From positions 1-47,961 of the forward strand of contig NZ_JAVFVU010000050.1 of assembly GCF_030929615.1 (NCBI RefSeq): a DNA stretch of 47,961 nucleotides, in the 5' to 3' direction. Shown here piece after piece: positions 35,529 through 44,135 of this stretch; within the stretch, counting starts at the first letter, position 1, and every line of letters starts with the position of its first letter. The notes beneath the pieces were generated by a model, which worked only from the letters and a program-made list of their open reading frames with translations, had not been told where the DNA came from and did not search any database. The DNA is from Dyadobacter sp. LHD-138. GTDB lineage: Bacteria; Bacteroidota; Bacteroidia; Cytophagales; Spirosomataceae. Made by a program: the position numbers and the translations under genes.

Positions 35529-38500
35529 TTAAAATGAAAGATTTGCACCAATGTTAAAAACTCTGCTTTGTGGATACTGGCGACCGCGTCCATCCGAAAT
35601 TTCCGGATCGATGTTGTAATCTTTCATGTTGTCAATTGAAAACAGGTTATATGCATTGATATATAAACGCGCCTTCTGTAATTTCACTTTGCCGATCAGT
35701 TCCTTGGGAAGAGAATAACCCAGCTCAATGGTACGTGCCCTGAAATAAGTTACGTCATGCGCCCAGAAAGTGGACGGACGGCTGGTGTTGCTATGGTTAC
35801 CGTCGTTGAACCGGAGCGCAGGGAACTTGCCCGGGATCCACGCGCTGTTTTTATCAAAAATATCAGCCCGGTGCCAGCGGTCTTCAAATATTTTATTCAA
35901 ATTACCATCATAGGCAAAAGGAACACGGTTGGGTTCTGTTAGAAAAACAGTATAGCCGGTCGCGCCTGAGAAGTCAGCATTGAAGTCGAAACTTTTGTAG
36001 TGCGCGCCAAATGTGAAACCCATATTGACATTGGGTAATGCGTTGGCATATCCTATTGGCCGGCGATCGTAGTCCGTGATTTTCCCATCGCTGTCCAAAT
36101 CTTTAAAAATCAAATCTCCCGGAAGCAATGTACGATTGCCCTGTCCGTCGATATTCACCGGATAATTGTTGATTTGCTCCTGACTCTGGAACTGTCCGAT
36201 ATTTTCAAAACCCCAGACATATCCCTGGTAGCGGTTTACTCCCGAACTGAAATACTGGTCGACAGAATTAAAAAACTGTGGATTGTATTGCTGAAGGTTT
36301 TTACCCCGGGAAAGAGACAGGTTCCCGGAAACATTAAATTTCACGTCCCTTATCTGTCCGGTATAACCCAAAGCGAAATCATAGCCAAAACGCAAATCGC
36401 TGTTCAAATTTTCCAAAGGTAAGGAATAGCCAATTTCCTGCGGTAAAAGTACGTTGGTTCTTGCGGCCGGCAAGCCCGTACGTTTCCGTCTGAAGTATTC
36501 CAGCGATCCGCTCAACTGACCATTGAAAAGACTGAAATCAGCACCAATGTTGGTCATGTGACTTCTGATCCAGCTCAATTCCGTAACGGGAACACCTTTA
36601 TTTCTCGATCCAAGAACAGGTTTTCCATCAAGAATAACAGTTCCTTCACGATATTTATACCCTTCCAGGTATGCAAATTCATCCACAATGGGCAGATTGG
36701 CATCATTTGGATTTCTATCGTCTCCAAGTACGCCATACGATCCTCTGAATTTCAAGTCTGTAAGTATGGAATTCTCAGGCAACAATTTTTTCATAAACTC
36801 TTCCTGCGTAATCCTCCATCCGACAGACCCGCCAGGGAAATATCCAACCCTTTTGTTTGGAGCGAAAAGATAGGAGGCATCCCGTCGTCCGGATAATTCC
36901 AGAAAGTATTTATTGCCATAACTGTAATTCAAACGGGCAAAATATCCTGCACGGGCACGGTTTACTTCTGAGTCATCATAGCGGTCAGATGTTTCGAAAT
37001 ACATCAGTTTTTGCACATTCGAGCTTGGTACCGAGTGTATCCAGTTTCTAAGACTGTTTTCTGTAAGACGCTCCGTACCCAATATGACGGCTACGGTATT
37101 CTGGCCAAAATTCTTTTCGTAGTTAATTCTCGCCTGAGCAGTCGTTTTTACTTCCTTCGCCTGCTCTCTTTCACGCCATGGATTGATACTCCCGCCCGTT
37201 CTGCTATACGATTTTTTCTCCGTATCAAAAGTATAGGTATCGTAAGTATATTCATGATTATTAAGCAGTTTATCGGCAAAATAGTATGAGTAAATACCAT
37301 AAACGGACAGCCCCGGAACACCGGAAACCTGATATTCACCATCAAAATTGATCTGAATTTGTCTCCAGTCGCTTCTGAACTTCCCTGCCTTGTTCTTATT
37401 CAAATATCCCCAGTTTGTTTCATTATGCTTGATATCGTTCAAAAAAGCAGGATTATCATTTGCATAAGGCCTTTCCAATGGCGTATTACGAATGGTTGAA
37501 AACAAAGCCACTTCATAATCATCACCTCCGGGTACACCCGGGTTTGACGTTGTTTCAATGCGGCCATTGATACTACTCCCGATTTTAAGACCGTTCGCGA
37601 TCCGCGCCGTGATATTTGACTGTATGTTGGTTCTTTGAAACTGATACTCCCTTCCCAAAACAGAGTTCTGGAACAAGTGCGTACCGGAAACGTAATAGGT
37701 TATTTTATCAGATCCTCCCGTAAAATTCAAATTGTAGGTATTGATCGGAGCGTTCTTTTTAATGACAAAATCTCTCCAGTTAAAGCTGCGGTAATTGTAT
37801 TCCGTACCGGCTTTATAACGTTCAAGCTCAGCCGGCGTAATCGCAGTCGAGCCGTTTCTGTTAATTTCAGCTTCCGCACGATATTGCATATACGCATGTG
37901 AATCATCAACCCCCTCAAAGTAACGCGTCCAGCTTTGAAAACCGAAGTTAACATCTGCATTGATCGTATTTCTTGCATTCAGTTTACCCTTTTTGGTTGT
38001 AACCACCACGACACCATTTGCCGCACGGACACCATAAATGGCCGCAGCTGCATCTTTAAGTACGGTGATGCTCTCGATGTCATTGGAAGCAAGCTGGTTA
38101 AATTGTCCCTGATCCTGTTGTACCCCGTCAATAACGAACAAAGGCCTTCCAAGATTTCGGATATTGACATTTGCTGATGCACCCGGCCTCGCATTATCCA
38201 TACGAAACGAAACACCCGGAATTTTCCCAGCCAAGGCAGAACTTACGGTTGAACCCGCTTTTACCCTGCCTAATTCTTCATTTGTAATGGCCGATACCGA
38301 GCCGGTTATACTGGCTTTTTTCTGTGTACCGTACCCCACCACAACGACATCATTCAACTGTGACGCCTCTTCTTTCATCGAGATATCCAGGACGGTTCGT
38401 GATCCAACGGGAACTTCCTGTGAAACATATCCGATATAGGAAAAGACAATAATTTCGTCATTTGTCTCAATATCAATACTATACTTCCCATTCACATCGG

Positions 38501-39011
38501 TCGATGTACCCTTTGTCGTTCCTTTCAATACAACATTCACACCTGGCAAACCTGCGCCTGTTGTATCTTTCACAACTCCGGTTATTGTTCTCAACTGGGA
38601 AACGGAGCTCGTCTTCAATTCAACATTCTGGTTAACTGAATCTGACGCTTTCAAAGGCCGGATGACAACAAGATCATCGGTCACGGTATAGGTCAGCTGC
38701 AAAGGTTTAAGCAGCTGGTCGAGCACGGAAGACAAGGCTGTTTCCTGCACTTTGATGTTAACTTTTCTGTCTGACTGAATCACTTTGGAGCTAAATACAA
38801 ATTTGACATTTGTACGTTTTTCCAATTGCAGCAAAACATTTTTAATATCCTGATTTTGAACATTCAGGGTTATTTTTTGATTTAATTCAGACTGCACATT
38901 CCCGCGGTAGGCCCATGACGGACTTATCGATAGAAATGCCAGAAAACAGAGAATACACGCGAAACCTGTGAACGTATCCGACATGTTATTCATTCTTAGA
39001 GTTTTTTTCAT
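35529..39011 (-). CDS. SusC/RagA family TonB-dependent transporter with STN domain (second locus)
   Basis: This 1160-residue outer-membrane protein has a signal peptide (hydrophobic 13-30), an STN signalling domain (about 42-115), a carboxypeptidase-like regulatory repeat (about 140-220), the SusC linker with VVVGYGTQ, a plug (ITVLKDAAAAIYGVRAANGV) and a barrel ending NIGANLSF. The STN domain shows it is a signal-transducing transporter of FecA type, which fits the ECF sigma and FecR genes immediately upstream. It is clearly distinct in sequence from the first SusC of the window. Substrate unknown; probably an oligosaccharide. Confidence 0.95.
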   Translation of the reverse strand: MKKTLRMNNMSDTFTGFACILCFLAFLSISPSWAYRGNVQSELNQKITLNVQNQDIKNVLLQLEKRTNVKFVFSSKVIQSDRKVNIKVQETALSSVLDQLLKPLQLTYTVTDDLVVIRPLKASDSVNQNVELKTSSVSQLRTITGVVKDTTGAGLPGVNVVLKGTTKGTSTDVNGKYSIDIETNDEIIVFSYIGYVSQEVPVGSRTVLDISMKEEASQLNDVVVVGYGTQKKASITGSVSAITNEELGRVKAGSTVSSALAGKIPGVSFRMDNARPGASANVNIRNLGRPLFVIDGVQQDQGQFNQLASNDIESITVLKDAAAAIYGVRAANGVVVVTTKKGKLNARNTINADVNFGFQSWTRYFEGVDDSHAYMQYRAEAEINRNGSTAITPAELERYKAGTEYNYRSFNWRDFVIKKNAPINTYNLNFTGGSDKITYYVSGTHLFQNSVLGREYQFQRTNIQSNITARIANGLKIGSSINGRIETTSNPGVPGGDDYEVALFSTIRNTPLERPYANDNPAFLNDIKHNETNWGYLNKNKAGKFRSDWRQIQINFDGEYQVSGVPGLSVYGIYSYYFADKLLNNHEYTYDTYTFDTEKKSYSRTGGSINPWREREQAKEVKTTAQARINYEKNFGQNTVAVILGTERLTENSLRNWIHSVPSSNVQKLMYFETSDRYDDSEVNRARAGYFARLNYSYGNKYFLELSGRRDASYLFAPNKRVGYFPGGSVGWRITQEEFMKKLLPENSILTDLKFRGSYGVLGDDRNPNDANLPIVDEFAYLEGYKYREGTVILDGKPVLGSRNKGVPVTELSWIRSHMTNIGADFSLFNGQLSGSLEYFRRKRTGLPAARTNVLLPQEIGYSLPLENLNSDLRFGYDFALGYTGQIRDVKFNVSGNLSLSRGKNLQQYNPQFFNSVDQYFSSGVNRYQGYVWGFENIGQFQSQEQINNYPVNIDGQGNRTLLPGDLIFKDLDSDGKITDYDRRPIGYANALPNVNMGFTFGAHYKSFDFNADFSGATGYTVFLTEPNRVPFAYDGNLNKIFEDRWHRADIFDKNSAWIPGKFPALRFNDGNHSNTSRPSTFWAHDVTYFRARTIELGYSLPKELIGKVKLQKARLYINAYNLFSIDNMKDYNIDPEISDGRGRQYPQSRVFNIGANLSF

Positions 39012-39248
39012 ACTTTTGACAAGATTTGTTGTTTAGCATATTCAACAATCGCCCCATTTATCCGTTGAAAAACAGATAAGTAGTAATACCACTCACTTTG
39101 GGGATTTCGGGTTCAGTCATGCTGGAACATGGCTGGCCCTTTTTTATTTTCAATCAGTAATTCTTCAGGTCATATATTTTGGGTTTAACGGTTGAAACAA
39201 GATATTGAGCATTGTATTGACTAACAGATCGTTAATACTATTTTTTTG

Positions 39249-40400
39249 CTATTGATCTGACATTAAGACAATCGTAATCCGATTGCCCGATATTTCAAAT
39301 GCTGCGTCAAGTGCGCTGCAAATTACCTCCAGCTTTCCCTTGAACGGTTGTCCTGTCAAAGTTGCATTTAAAGGAAAATCCCCCAGCCTATCCCGATCAT
39401 ACATTATTTTTACACTGTAGGCTTTTTCCAGTGTTTCAAATACCTTCGAAACCGGTGTTTCATCAAACACAAATGCCTGCTTCGATATATCTCCTTCACT
39501 TTCCGTAACCGTTACTTTTTCAAGTGATTTTTTAAATGTTCCGCTCTCCGGGGAAAAAGCTATCTTTTCGGAAGGATTCACGATAAATCCTTTTAGCTCC
39601 TTCGAATTTACCTGATCATGTGCGTTATCGTTACCCTCAAGGGCAAATACTGATACCTTGCCGGTGGTCACTGCTACATTTATTTCCTTCCCTTCCTTCG
39701 GCGCATCAATCAGAAAGCTCGTCCCCAAAACTTTTGTTGCCAGTCCAAAAGTATAAACCAGAAATGGCTTGCTTTCGTCTTTGACAATTTCAAAAAATGC
39801 CTTGCCCTGTAAACGTACTTCCCTCGTTTTGGCATTACCATGATGCTCATAACTCAAAATCCCGCCAGGTTGCAAGACTACCGAACTTCCATCAGGCAAT
39901 AAAACCATCATCGGCCTTGCTGTCGCATTATTTTTTTCAACCCGATTTTCCCACGAACGTTCAATCACCGTTAAACCGAACCTATTTGCCTGTCCCGCAT
40001 GATTGACATAATACCAGTAACTGAACGAAGCCATCCCTGCAAAAAGCACCGTGGAGGCTGCAATACGTGCCCATCGCCATCCCGATAAGATTTTTCTGGG
40101 CTCAGGTTCCGTTTCCTCTTCGACGATTTCATCGTCTTTAACCTCTTCTTCTCCACGTAAATGACGCTCCACCGCTTTCCACATCTTGTCACTTTGTTCA
40201 GACGTTGGCTGCGATTTCCCCGTGTCTTCTCCCATAAAAATGATGTAGCGGCGTGCCGATTCAACGGTTTGCTTTTTCCGCGGGTTGTTTTGCAGAAACT
40301 GCCGCCAACGCATTTCATTCCTTTCATCGGGTTTTCTGACCCAGGCAACAAAATCATCGTTTCGGATCAATTCCGTCAGCGAGTACGGGTCATGCTTCAT
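39249..40400 (-). CDS. FecR family anti-sigma factor (second locus)
   Basis: From MKHDPYSL (40400; a weaker start 16 codons earlier is possible) the protein has 383 residues. It has the cytoplasmic sigma-binding segment (MRWRQFLQNNPRKK), an acidic linker (EEVKDDEIVEEETEPEP), one membrane helix (RIAASTVLFAGMASFSYWYY), the FecR domain (LLPDGSSVVLQPGGILSYEH; VLGTSFLIDA) and a C-terminal STN-like domain (DETPVSKVFETLEKAYSV). It should hold the sigma factor encoded 95 bp upstream and release it when the second SusC is loaded. The long acidic linker is not present in the first FecR. Confidence 0.93.
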   Translation of the reverse strand: MKHDPYSLTELIRNDDFVAWVRKPDERNEMRWRQFLQNNPRKKQTVESARRYIIFMGEDTGKSQPTSEQSDKMWKAVERHLRGEEEVKDDEIVEEETEPEPRKILSGWRWARIAASTVLFAGMASFSYWYYVNHAGQANRFGLTVIERSWENRVEKNNATARPMMVLLPDGSSVVLQPGGILSYEHHGNAKTREVRLQGKAFFEIVKDESKPFLVYTFGLATKVLGTSFLIDAPKEGKEINVAVTTGKVSVFALEGNDNAHDQVNSKELKGFIVNPSEKIAFSPESGTFKKSLEKVTVTESEGDISKQAFVFDETPVSKVFETLEKAYSVKIMYDRDRLGDFPLNATLTGQPFKGKLEVICSALDAAFEISGNRITIVLMSDQ

Positions 40401-40495
40401 AGTGAATAGAATTCGGTCAATGGCTCTTTCAATAATAAAGAGTGACAAATCCTGAAAATGACCTCTTCAAAATGTAATTATTTTCGAAAAAAATT

Positions 40496-41113
40496 TCAAA
40501 AAATAATTAACAGGCACAAAATCAGTACAGAAACAAGGAAATGTTGGGGAGTTTGGCGAAAAGATGTTATCGCTTTGTAGATGAGATTTCTGACCGATTT
40601 TTCATTGATGCCCATAATACCGGCAATTTCTTCAATGCTGAAATCGTCAAAATATCTTAGCGTGATGACTTCGATCTGTCTTTCGGGGAGTTGCGAAAGC
40701 ACTTCCTGGATCCTTCTCGAAATCATAGAATTCGACTCATGCTGGATCAGCATCGTTTCCGAGTTCGCATAAGTATAAGGCATTTCCTGGTCAGGCAGCA
40801 TCGTCAGCTCCTCTGTAACCGGAAATTTGTCGGAGGCTACGTGAATTCTTCTTCTCAGGGCACGATAGAGGTAAAACTTTACGGAGGTTACATTTTCCGT
40901 CAGCTTTGCCCTCAAACGCCAGACATCGATAAATACTTCCTGCACGGCATCCTCCACAATCGCGGAGTTACCGGACAACTTGCTCCCGTAATTATACAAC
41001 GTACGGTGGTATCGTTCGAAAATGAGCGTATAAGCCTGCTCATCTCCGTTTCGTATACCCGTCCAGAGCTGCTGGTCCGTAGGTTCCAAAATGAAGGTAT
41101 CAGAAGTGATCAA
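40496..41113 (-). CDS. ECF RNA polymerase sigma factor (second locus)
   Basis: This 205-residue protein has sigma region 2 (SAIVEDAVQEVFIDVWRLR) and region 4 (LSQLPERQIEVITLRYFDD; then a helix-turn-helix, INEKSVRNLIYKAITSFR). The extreme C-terminus is a run of about 15 hydrophobic residues (HFLVSVLILCLLIIF), which could tether the protein to the membrane near FecR. It heads the second SusCD locus and is probably the activator of it. The first sigma factor in the window also ends in a hydrophobic tail. Confidence 0.92.
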   Translation of the reverse strand: MITSDTFILEPTDQQLWTGIRNGDEQAYTLIFERYHRTLYNYGSKLSGNSAIVEDAVQEVFIDVWRLRAKLTENVTSVKFYLYRALRRRIHVASDKFPVTEELTMLPDQEMPYTYANSETMLIQHESNSMISRRIQEVLSQLPERQIEVITLRYFDDFSIEEIAGIMGINEKSVRNLIYKAITSFRQTPQHFLVSVLILCLLIIF

Positions 41114-41233
41114 TACTTTAGTATTTCCTTAGAAAGCATAAAGCTAATTATTTATTCTCAAAATGACATTTCATTGTTGAAAATTAAAAAATAACCCGTT
41201 GATTCCTCTGCAATTAAGCATCGAAAAATAAAA

Positions 41234-41267
41234 ATCCGGAAGCTTTCAACGTGAAAACTTCCCGGAT
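41234..41267 (-). terminator. Intrinsic terminator of the Tat-exported Gfo/Idh/MocA gene
   Basis: ATCCGG pairs with CCGGAT, continued by AAG/CTT and TTTCA/TGAAA around a small loop, with one bulged base. On the minus strand it is followed by TTTTTATTTTT. It lies 18 bp after the stop of the gene at 41285, the expected place for its terminator. Confidence 0.75.
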
Positions 41268-41284
41268 CCTATCATTTTCAACAA

Positions 41285-42733
41285 CTACAAAACAAGGTCC
41301 CAGCCGTCGCGGTATTCTCTTTTTACAAACTGGTTGGCCAGATCATAATTTGTTACCTTCATATTGACCGCATCCCATTCCAGTTTTTTCCGGCCGTTGT
41401 ATTTGTCCGCCGTTTTTAAAGCCGTTGGGTTATCGCGAAGCATCCAGCTTCTCAGCGCCAGGTTCCCGATCAAGATACTCTCCGTAAACGGTGCCGCATA
41501 TTCAAACGGTGAACTTGTTTCCCCTTTTCCGTATCCGGCAATGCAGGCATCGACCCAGTTCAGATAATGATCTTCGTTAGGAACCCGTTTTATCGTTTCC
41601 TTCACTTTCAGTGTTTCATTTTTCTTCAACGGAAGCAACCTCGGATTGGCTCCGTAACAGTCGGCCATCAACTTTCCTTTTTTTCCGATAAAAAGAACGC
41701 CGCCGTCAGAATTCCCAAACAATTCGCCGGGCTGAAGTTCCGGTGGGAGCTCGGGAAGAATCCCGCCGTCATACCAGCTTACTTTAATATTTCCTTTTCC
41801 GTCATTCCTTGGATAATCCAAATGAATCGAAGTGGAGAAAGGTGTCCAGTCCGGGTTGTGATCCTTTTCTCTTAATGTAAAAGTCCAGGTGTTGGCGACG
41901 CTGCATTCTACTGAAACCGGATATAAAATCGGGAGGATCCTGTAAACCGGATCCATGATATGGCAAGCCATGTCACCCAGTGCACCGGTACCATAAGGCC
42001 ACCAGCCGCGCCAGTTCCAGGGAAGATAGGCTTTGTTATACCCTACTTTTGGTGACGGGCCGAGCCATAGATCAAAGTCCAGTTCATTGGGAACCGGGTC
42101 TATATTGTCGGTTGGCACGGCTTGCGGCCAGACAGGTCTGTTGGTCCAGCAGATCACTTTGTCTACCTTTCCGATCACGCCGGAATCATATATTTCTTTC
42201 ATCCGGCGCACCCCATTTCCTGATCCGCCCTGATTACCCATCTGGGTAATTACTTTATATTTTTTAGCCGCCTGACCTAAAATCCTGGCTTCATAAATAT
42301 CGTGGGTCAATGGTTTTTGTGTGTACACGTGTTTCCCCAGCTGCATAGCCGCCAAAGTAGCTACGGCATGGGTATTGTCCGGTGTGGAAATGGAAACGGC
42401 GTCAATGCTTTTGTCTTCCTTTTTCAACATTTCCCGAAAATCCCGGTAGTATTTTGCGTTTGGAAATTTCTCTCTGGAAACAACCGCCTGCCGGTCGTCA
42501 ACGTCACAAAGCGCGACAATATTGACATTCGGGCTTTTAGCGAAACTAGCCAGGTCACTTTTCCCTTTCCCGCCAACGCCAATACCGGCGATATTCAGTT
42601 TGTCACTTGGAGCCACAAAACCTTTTCCCAGTACATGTCTTGGAACAATAAAAAAGGCAGAAGCTGCCAGTGAAGATGTCTTAATAAATTCCCGTCTTGA
42701 GGAATCCTCATGCTTTTTTTGCTGGTCTTTCAT
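41285..42733 (-). CDS. Tat-exported Gfo/Idh/MocA family oxidoreductase
   Basis: This 482-residue protein has a twin-arginine signal (SSRREFIKT, then a hydrophobic stretch ending near LGKGF), so it acts in the periplasm with its cofactor already bound. The Rossmann motif is AGIGVGGKG (49-57). The catalytic lysine is present in TQKP (138-141), and the family D-x3-H pair in GDMACHIMDP fits a working dehydrogenase. It resembles the large Tat-exported members found in Bacteroidota and Planctomycetes, which oxidise or rearrange glycosides. It sits between the second ECF locus and serC, with its own terminator, so it is probably a single transcription unit. Confidence 0.9.
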   Translation of the reverse strand: MKDQQKKHEDSSRREFIKTSSLAASAFFIVPRHVLGKGFVAPSDKLNIAGIGVGGKGKSDLASFAKSPNVNIVALCDVDDRQAVVSREKFPNAKYYRDFREMLKKEDKSIDAVSISTPDNTHAVATLAAMQLGKHVYTQKPLTHDIYEARILGQAAKKYKVITQMGNQGGSGNGVRRMKEIYDSGVIGKVDKVICWTNRPVWPQAVPTDNIDPVPNELDFDLWLGPSPKVGYNKAYLPWNWRGWWPYGTGALGDMACHIMDPVYRILPILYPVSVECSVANTWTFTLREKDHNPDWTPFSTSIHLDYPRNDGKGNIKVSWYDGGILPELPPELQPGELFGNSDGGVLFIGKKGKLMADCYGANPRLLPLKKNETLKVKETIKRVPNEDHYLNWVDACIAGYGKGETSSPFEYAAPFTESILIGNLALRSWMLRDNPTALKTADKYNGRKKLEWDAVNMKVTNYDLANQFVKREYRDGWDLVL

Positions 42734-42835
42734 CGTATAAAAAGTAACGTTTGGTTAAGGACAAAATGCTATGACCTTATTTATACGCCAAATTACACCA
42801 ATAGGACTATTTCATTGCGGTTTATGACAAAATAA

Positions 42836-42869
42836 AAAAGCACAAAACCATTTCTGGCTTTGTGCTTTT
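42836..42869 (-). terminator. Intrinsic terminator after serC
   Basis: AAAAGCACAAA pairs with TTTGTGCTTTT, extended by CCA/TGG around a 4-base loop with one internal mismatch. On the minus strand the stem runs into a CTTTTTTATTTT tract. It is 18 bp after the serC stop. Confidence 0.8.
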
Positions 42870-42887
42870 GCTATTGACCGGTATTTT

Positions 42888-43961
42888 CTATACAGTTTCC
42901 AACACGTGAAGCAGGGCTTGAACCTGTTCCAGAGACGTTGCCGGGAAATTGGCAATACGCAGCTGAGATGCTTTATACTTGCCATAACCACTTCCGATAA
43001 CCATCCCTTTTTCCTTCACCGCTTTGATGATATCCGTAGACGGCGCCTCTGTATTGGCCACGACCACCGTTTGTGAACGGTATTTCTTTTCGTTCACGAA
43101 CGGGGCAAAACCACTCGTATTTTCTATAAATTTATAGATCAGTTCTGCCTTTTGTTCCGTTTCCTTACGGATGGTCTTTACGCCGATTTTATTCAAATCT
43201 TCGGCAACTTTACCTAACAAATAAATCCCCATCACATTGGGTGTCGCAGGAGTTTCGTTGTTTTGGGCATTTTTCCAAAGCGTAGGCAGATCATTGTGCG
43301 CACCGATCGAATATTGGTTTCGGATATATTCTGCTTTTTTAAGGCATTTTTCATTCACGATCCAGACACCCAAACCTGCCGGCAAACCGAACGCTTTCTG
43401 AACCGAGAAAAACGCAGTATCGATCAGGCTGAAATCCAGCTCAGGGTAAGGCGCAGATGAAACGATGTCCACGGCAATAAACTTATCCGGATATTTTTGT
43501 TTCAGTTTATGAATTTCAGAAACGGGCATTTGTACACCCGAGCTCGTCTCGTTATGTGTCGCACAAATCAATTCGGCGTATTCGGGAACGATCACTTCGG
43601 AGGCACTGAAACCTTCGCCCATCGGTTTTTCCTGGATATGCGCGTACTTGCACAATCCCTGAGAATAGTCATGAAATTTTTTGGAAAAAGAACCATTCAC
43701 CAGATGGAAACTTTCCAATTCCACACAGCTAAACAAAATACGTTCCCAGGCTTCCGAGGCCGATCCAAGAAAAAGAATGGCATGAGAATCCGGAACATTT
43801 AAAAGTGTACGCACCTGATCAACCGTAAACTTATGCAAATCACGATATTGCTGGCTACGGTGTGAAATGGAACCTAGCTGCCCGCTTACGAAAGTTTGTA
43901 AATGCTTTTCAAATGTCGGATAAAGCTGTGCGGGACCTGGGGTAAAAAAAGTTAGTGACAT
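42888..43961 (-). CDS. serC: Phosphoserine aminotransferase (class V PLP enzyme)
   Basis: This 357-residue class V aminotransferase has the N-terminal FTPGPAQLYP signature and GSASEAWERILF. The PLP cofactor lysine is K189 (FFSVQKAFGLPAG) and the PLP-ring aspartate is D165 (FIAVDIVSS). It would transfer an amino group from glutamate to 3-phosphohydroxypyruvate, the second step of serine synthesis. It follows the SerB-SerA fusion gene on the same strand, with 174 bp between, so both steps are coded side by side. The gene name is inferred from family and context; other class V enzymes share the fold. Confidence 0.85.
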   Translation of the reverse strand: MSLTFFTPGPAQLYPTFEKHLQTFVSGQLGSISHRSQQYRDLHKFTVDQVRTLLNVPDSHAILFLGSASEAWERILFSCVELESFHLVNGSFSKKFHDYSQGLCKYAHIQEKPMGEGFSASEVIVPEYAELICATHNETSSGVQMPVSEIHKLKQKYPDKFIAVDIVSSAPYPELDFSLIDTAFFSVQKAFGLPAGLGVWIVNEKCLKKAEYIRNQYSIGAHNDLPTLWKNAQNNETPATPNVMGIYLLGKVAEDLNKIGVKTIRKETEQKAELIYKFIENTSGFAPFVNEKKYRSQTVVVANTEAPSTDIIKAVKEKGMVIGSGYGKYKASQLRIANFPATSLEQVQALLHVLETV

Positions 43962-43984
43962 TTTTATGATGCTAGAAAGTGGGA

Positions 43985-44129
43985 GTCATTGGGTTGTCTG
44001 GGGTTGTCAAGATTTGTCAAGATTTGTCAGTTGTAGTCAATTATTGTCATTTGCCGCCACCCCTGACTACACTTGACTATGAATGACTACAAATGAGAAC
44101 TTCTGACACCCCTTGACAATCCCCGACTA
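43985..44129. repeat. 10-bp-periodic array of GTC/GAC decamers in dyad symmetry
   Basis: In the gap between serA and serC the trinucleotide GTC occurs at 43985, 43996, 44006, 44016, 44026, 44036 and 44046, and GAC at 44065, 44075, 44085, 44105, 44115 and 44125; the position 44095 has GAG instead. Spacing is exactly 10 except for one 11. Left units read like GATTTGTCAA, right units like CACTTGACTA. All pairs are symmetric about 44056/44057, so the RNA or DNA could form a long imperfect hairpin. Not a CRISPR (no long identical repeats or spacers). Confidence 0.85.
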
Positions 44130-44135
44130 TACTTA

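Noticed and set aside
43985..44129. CRISPR array between serA and serC
   Set aside because: The units are only 10 bases, vary in sequence, have no spacers and change orientation at a centre of symmetry; no cas gene is present.
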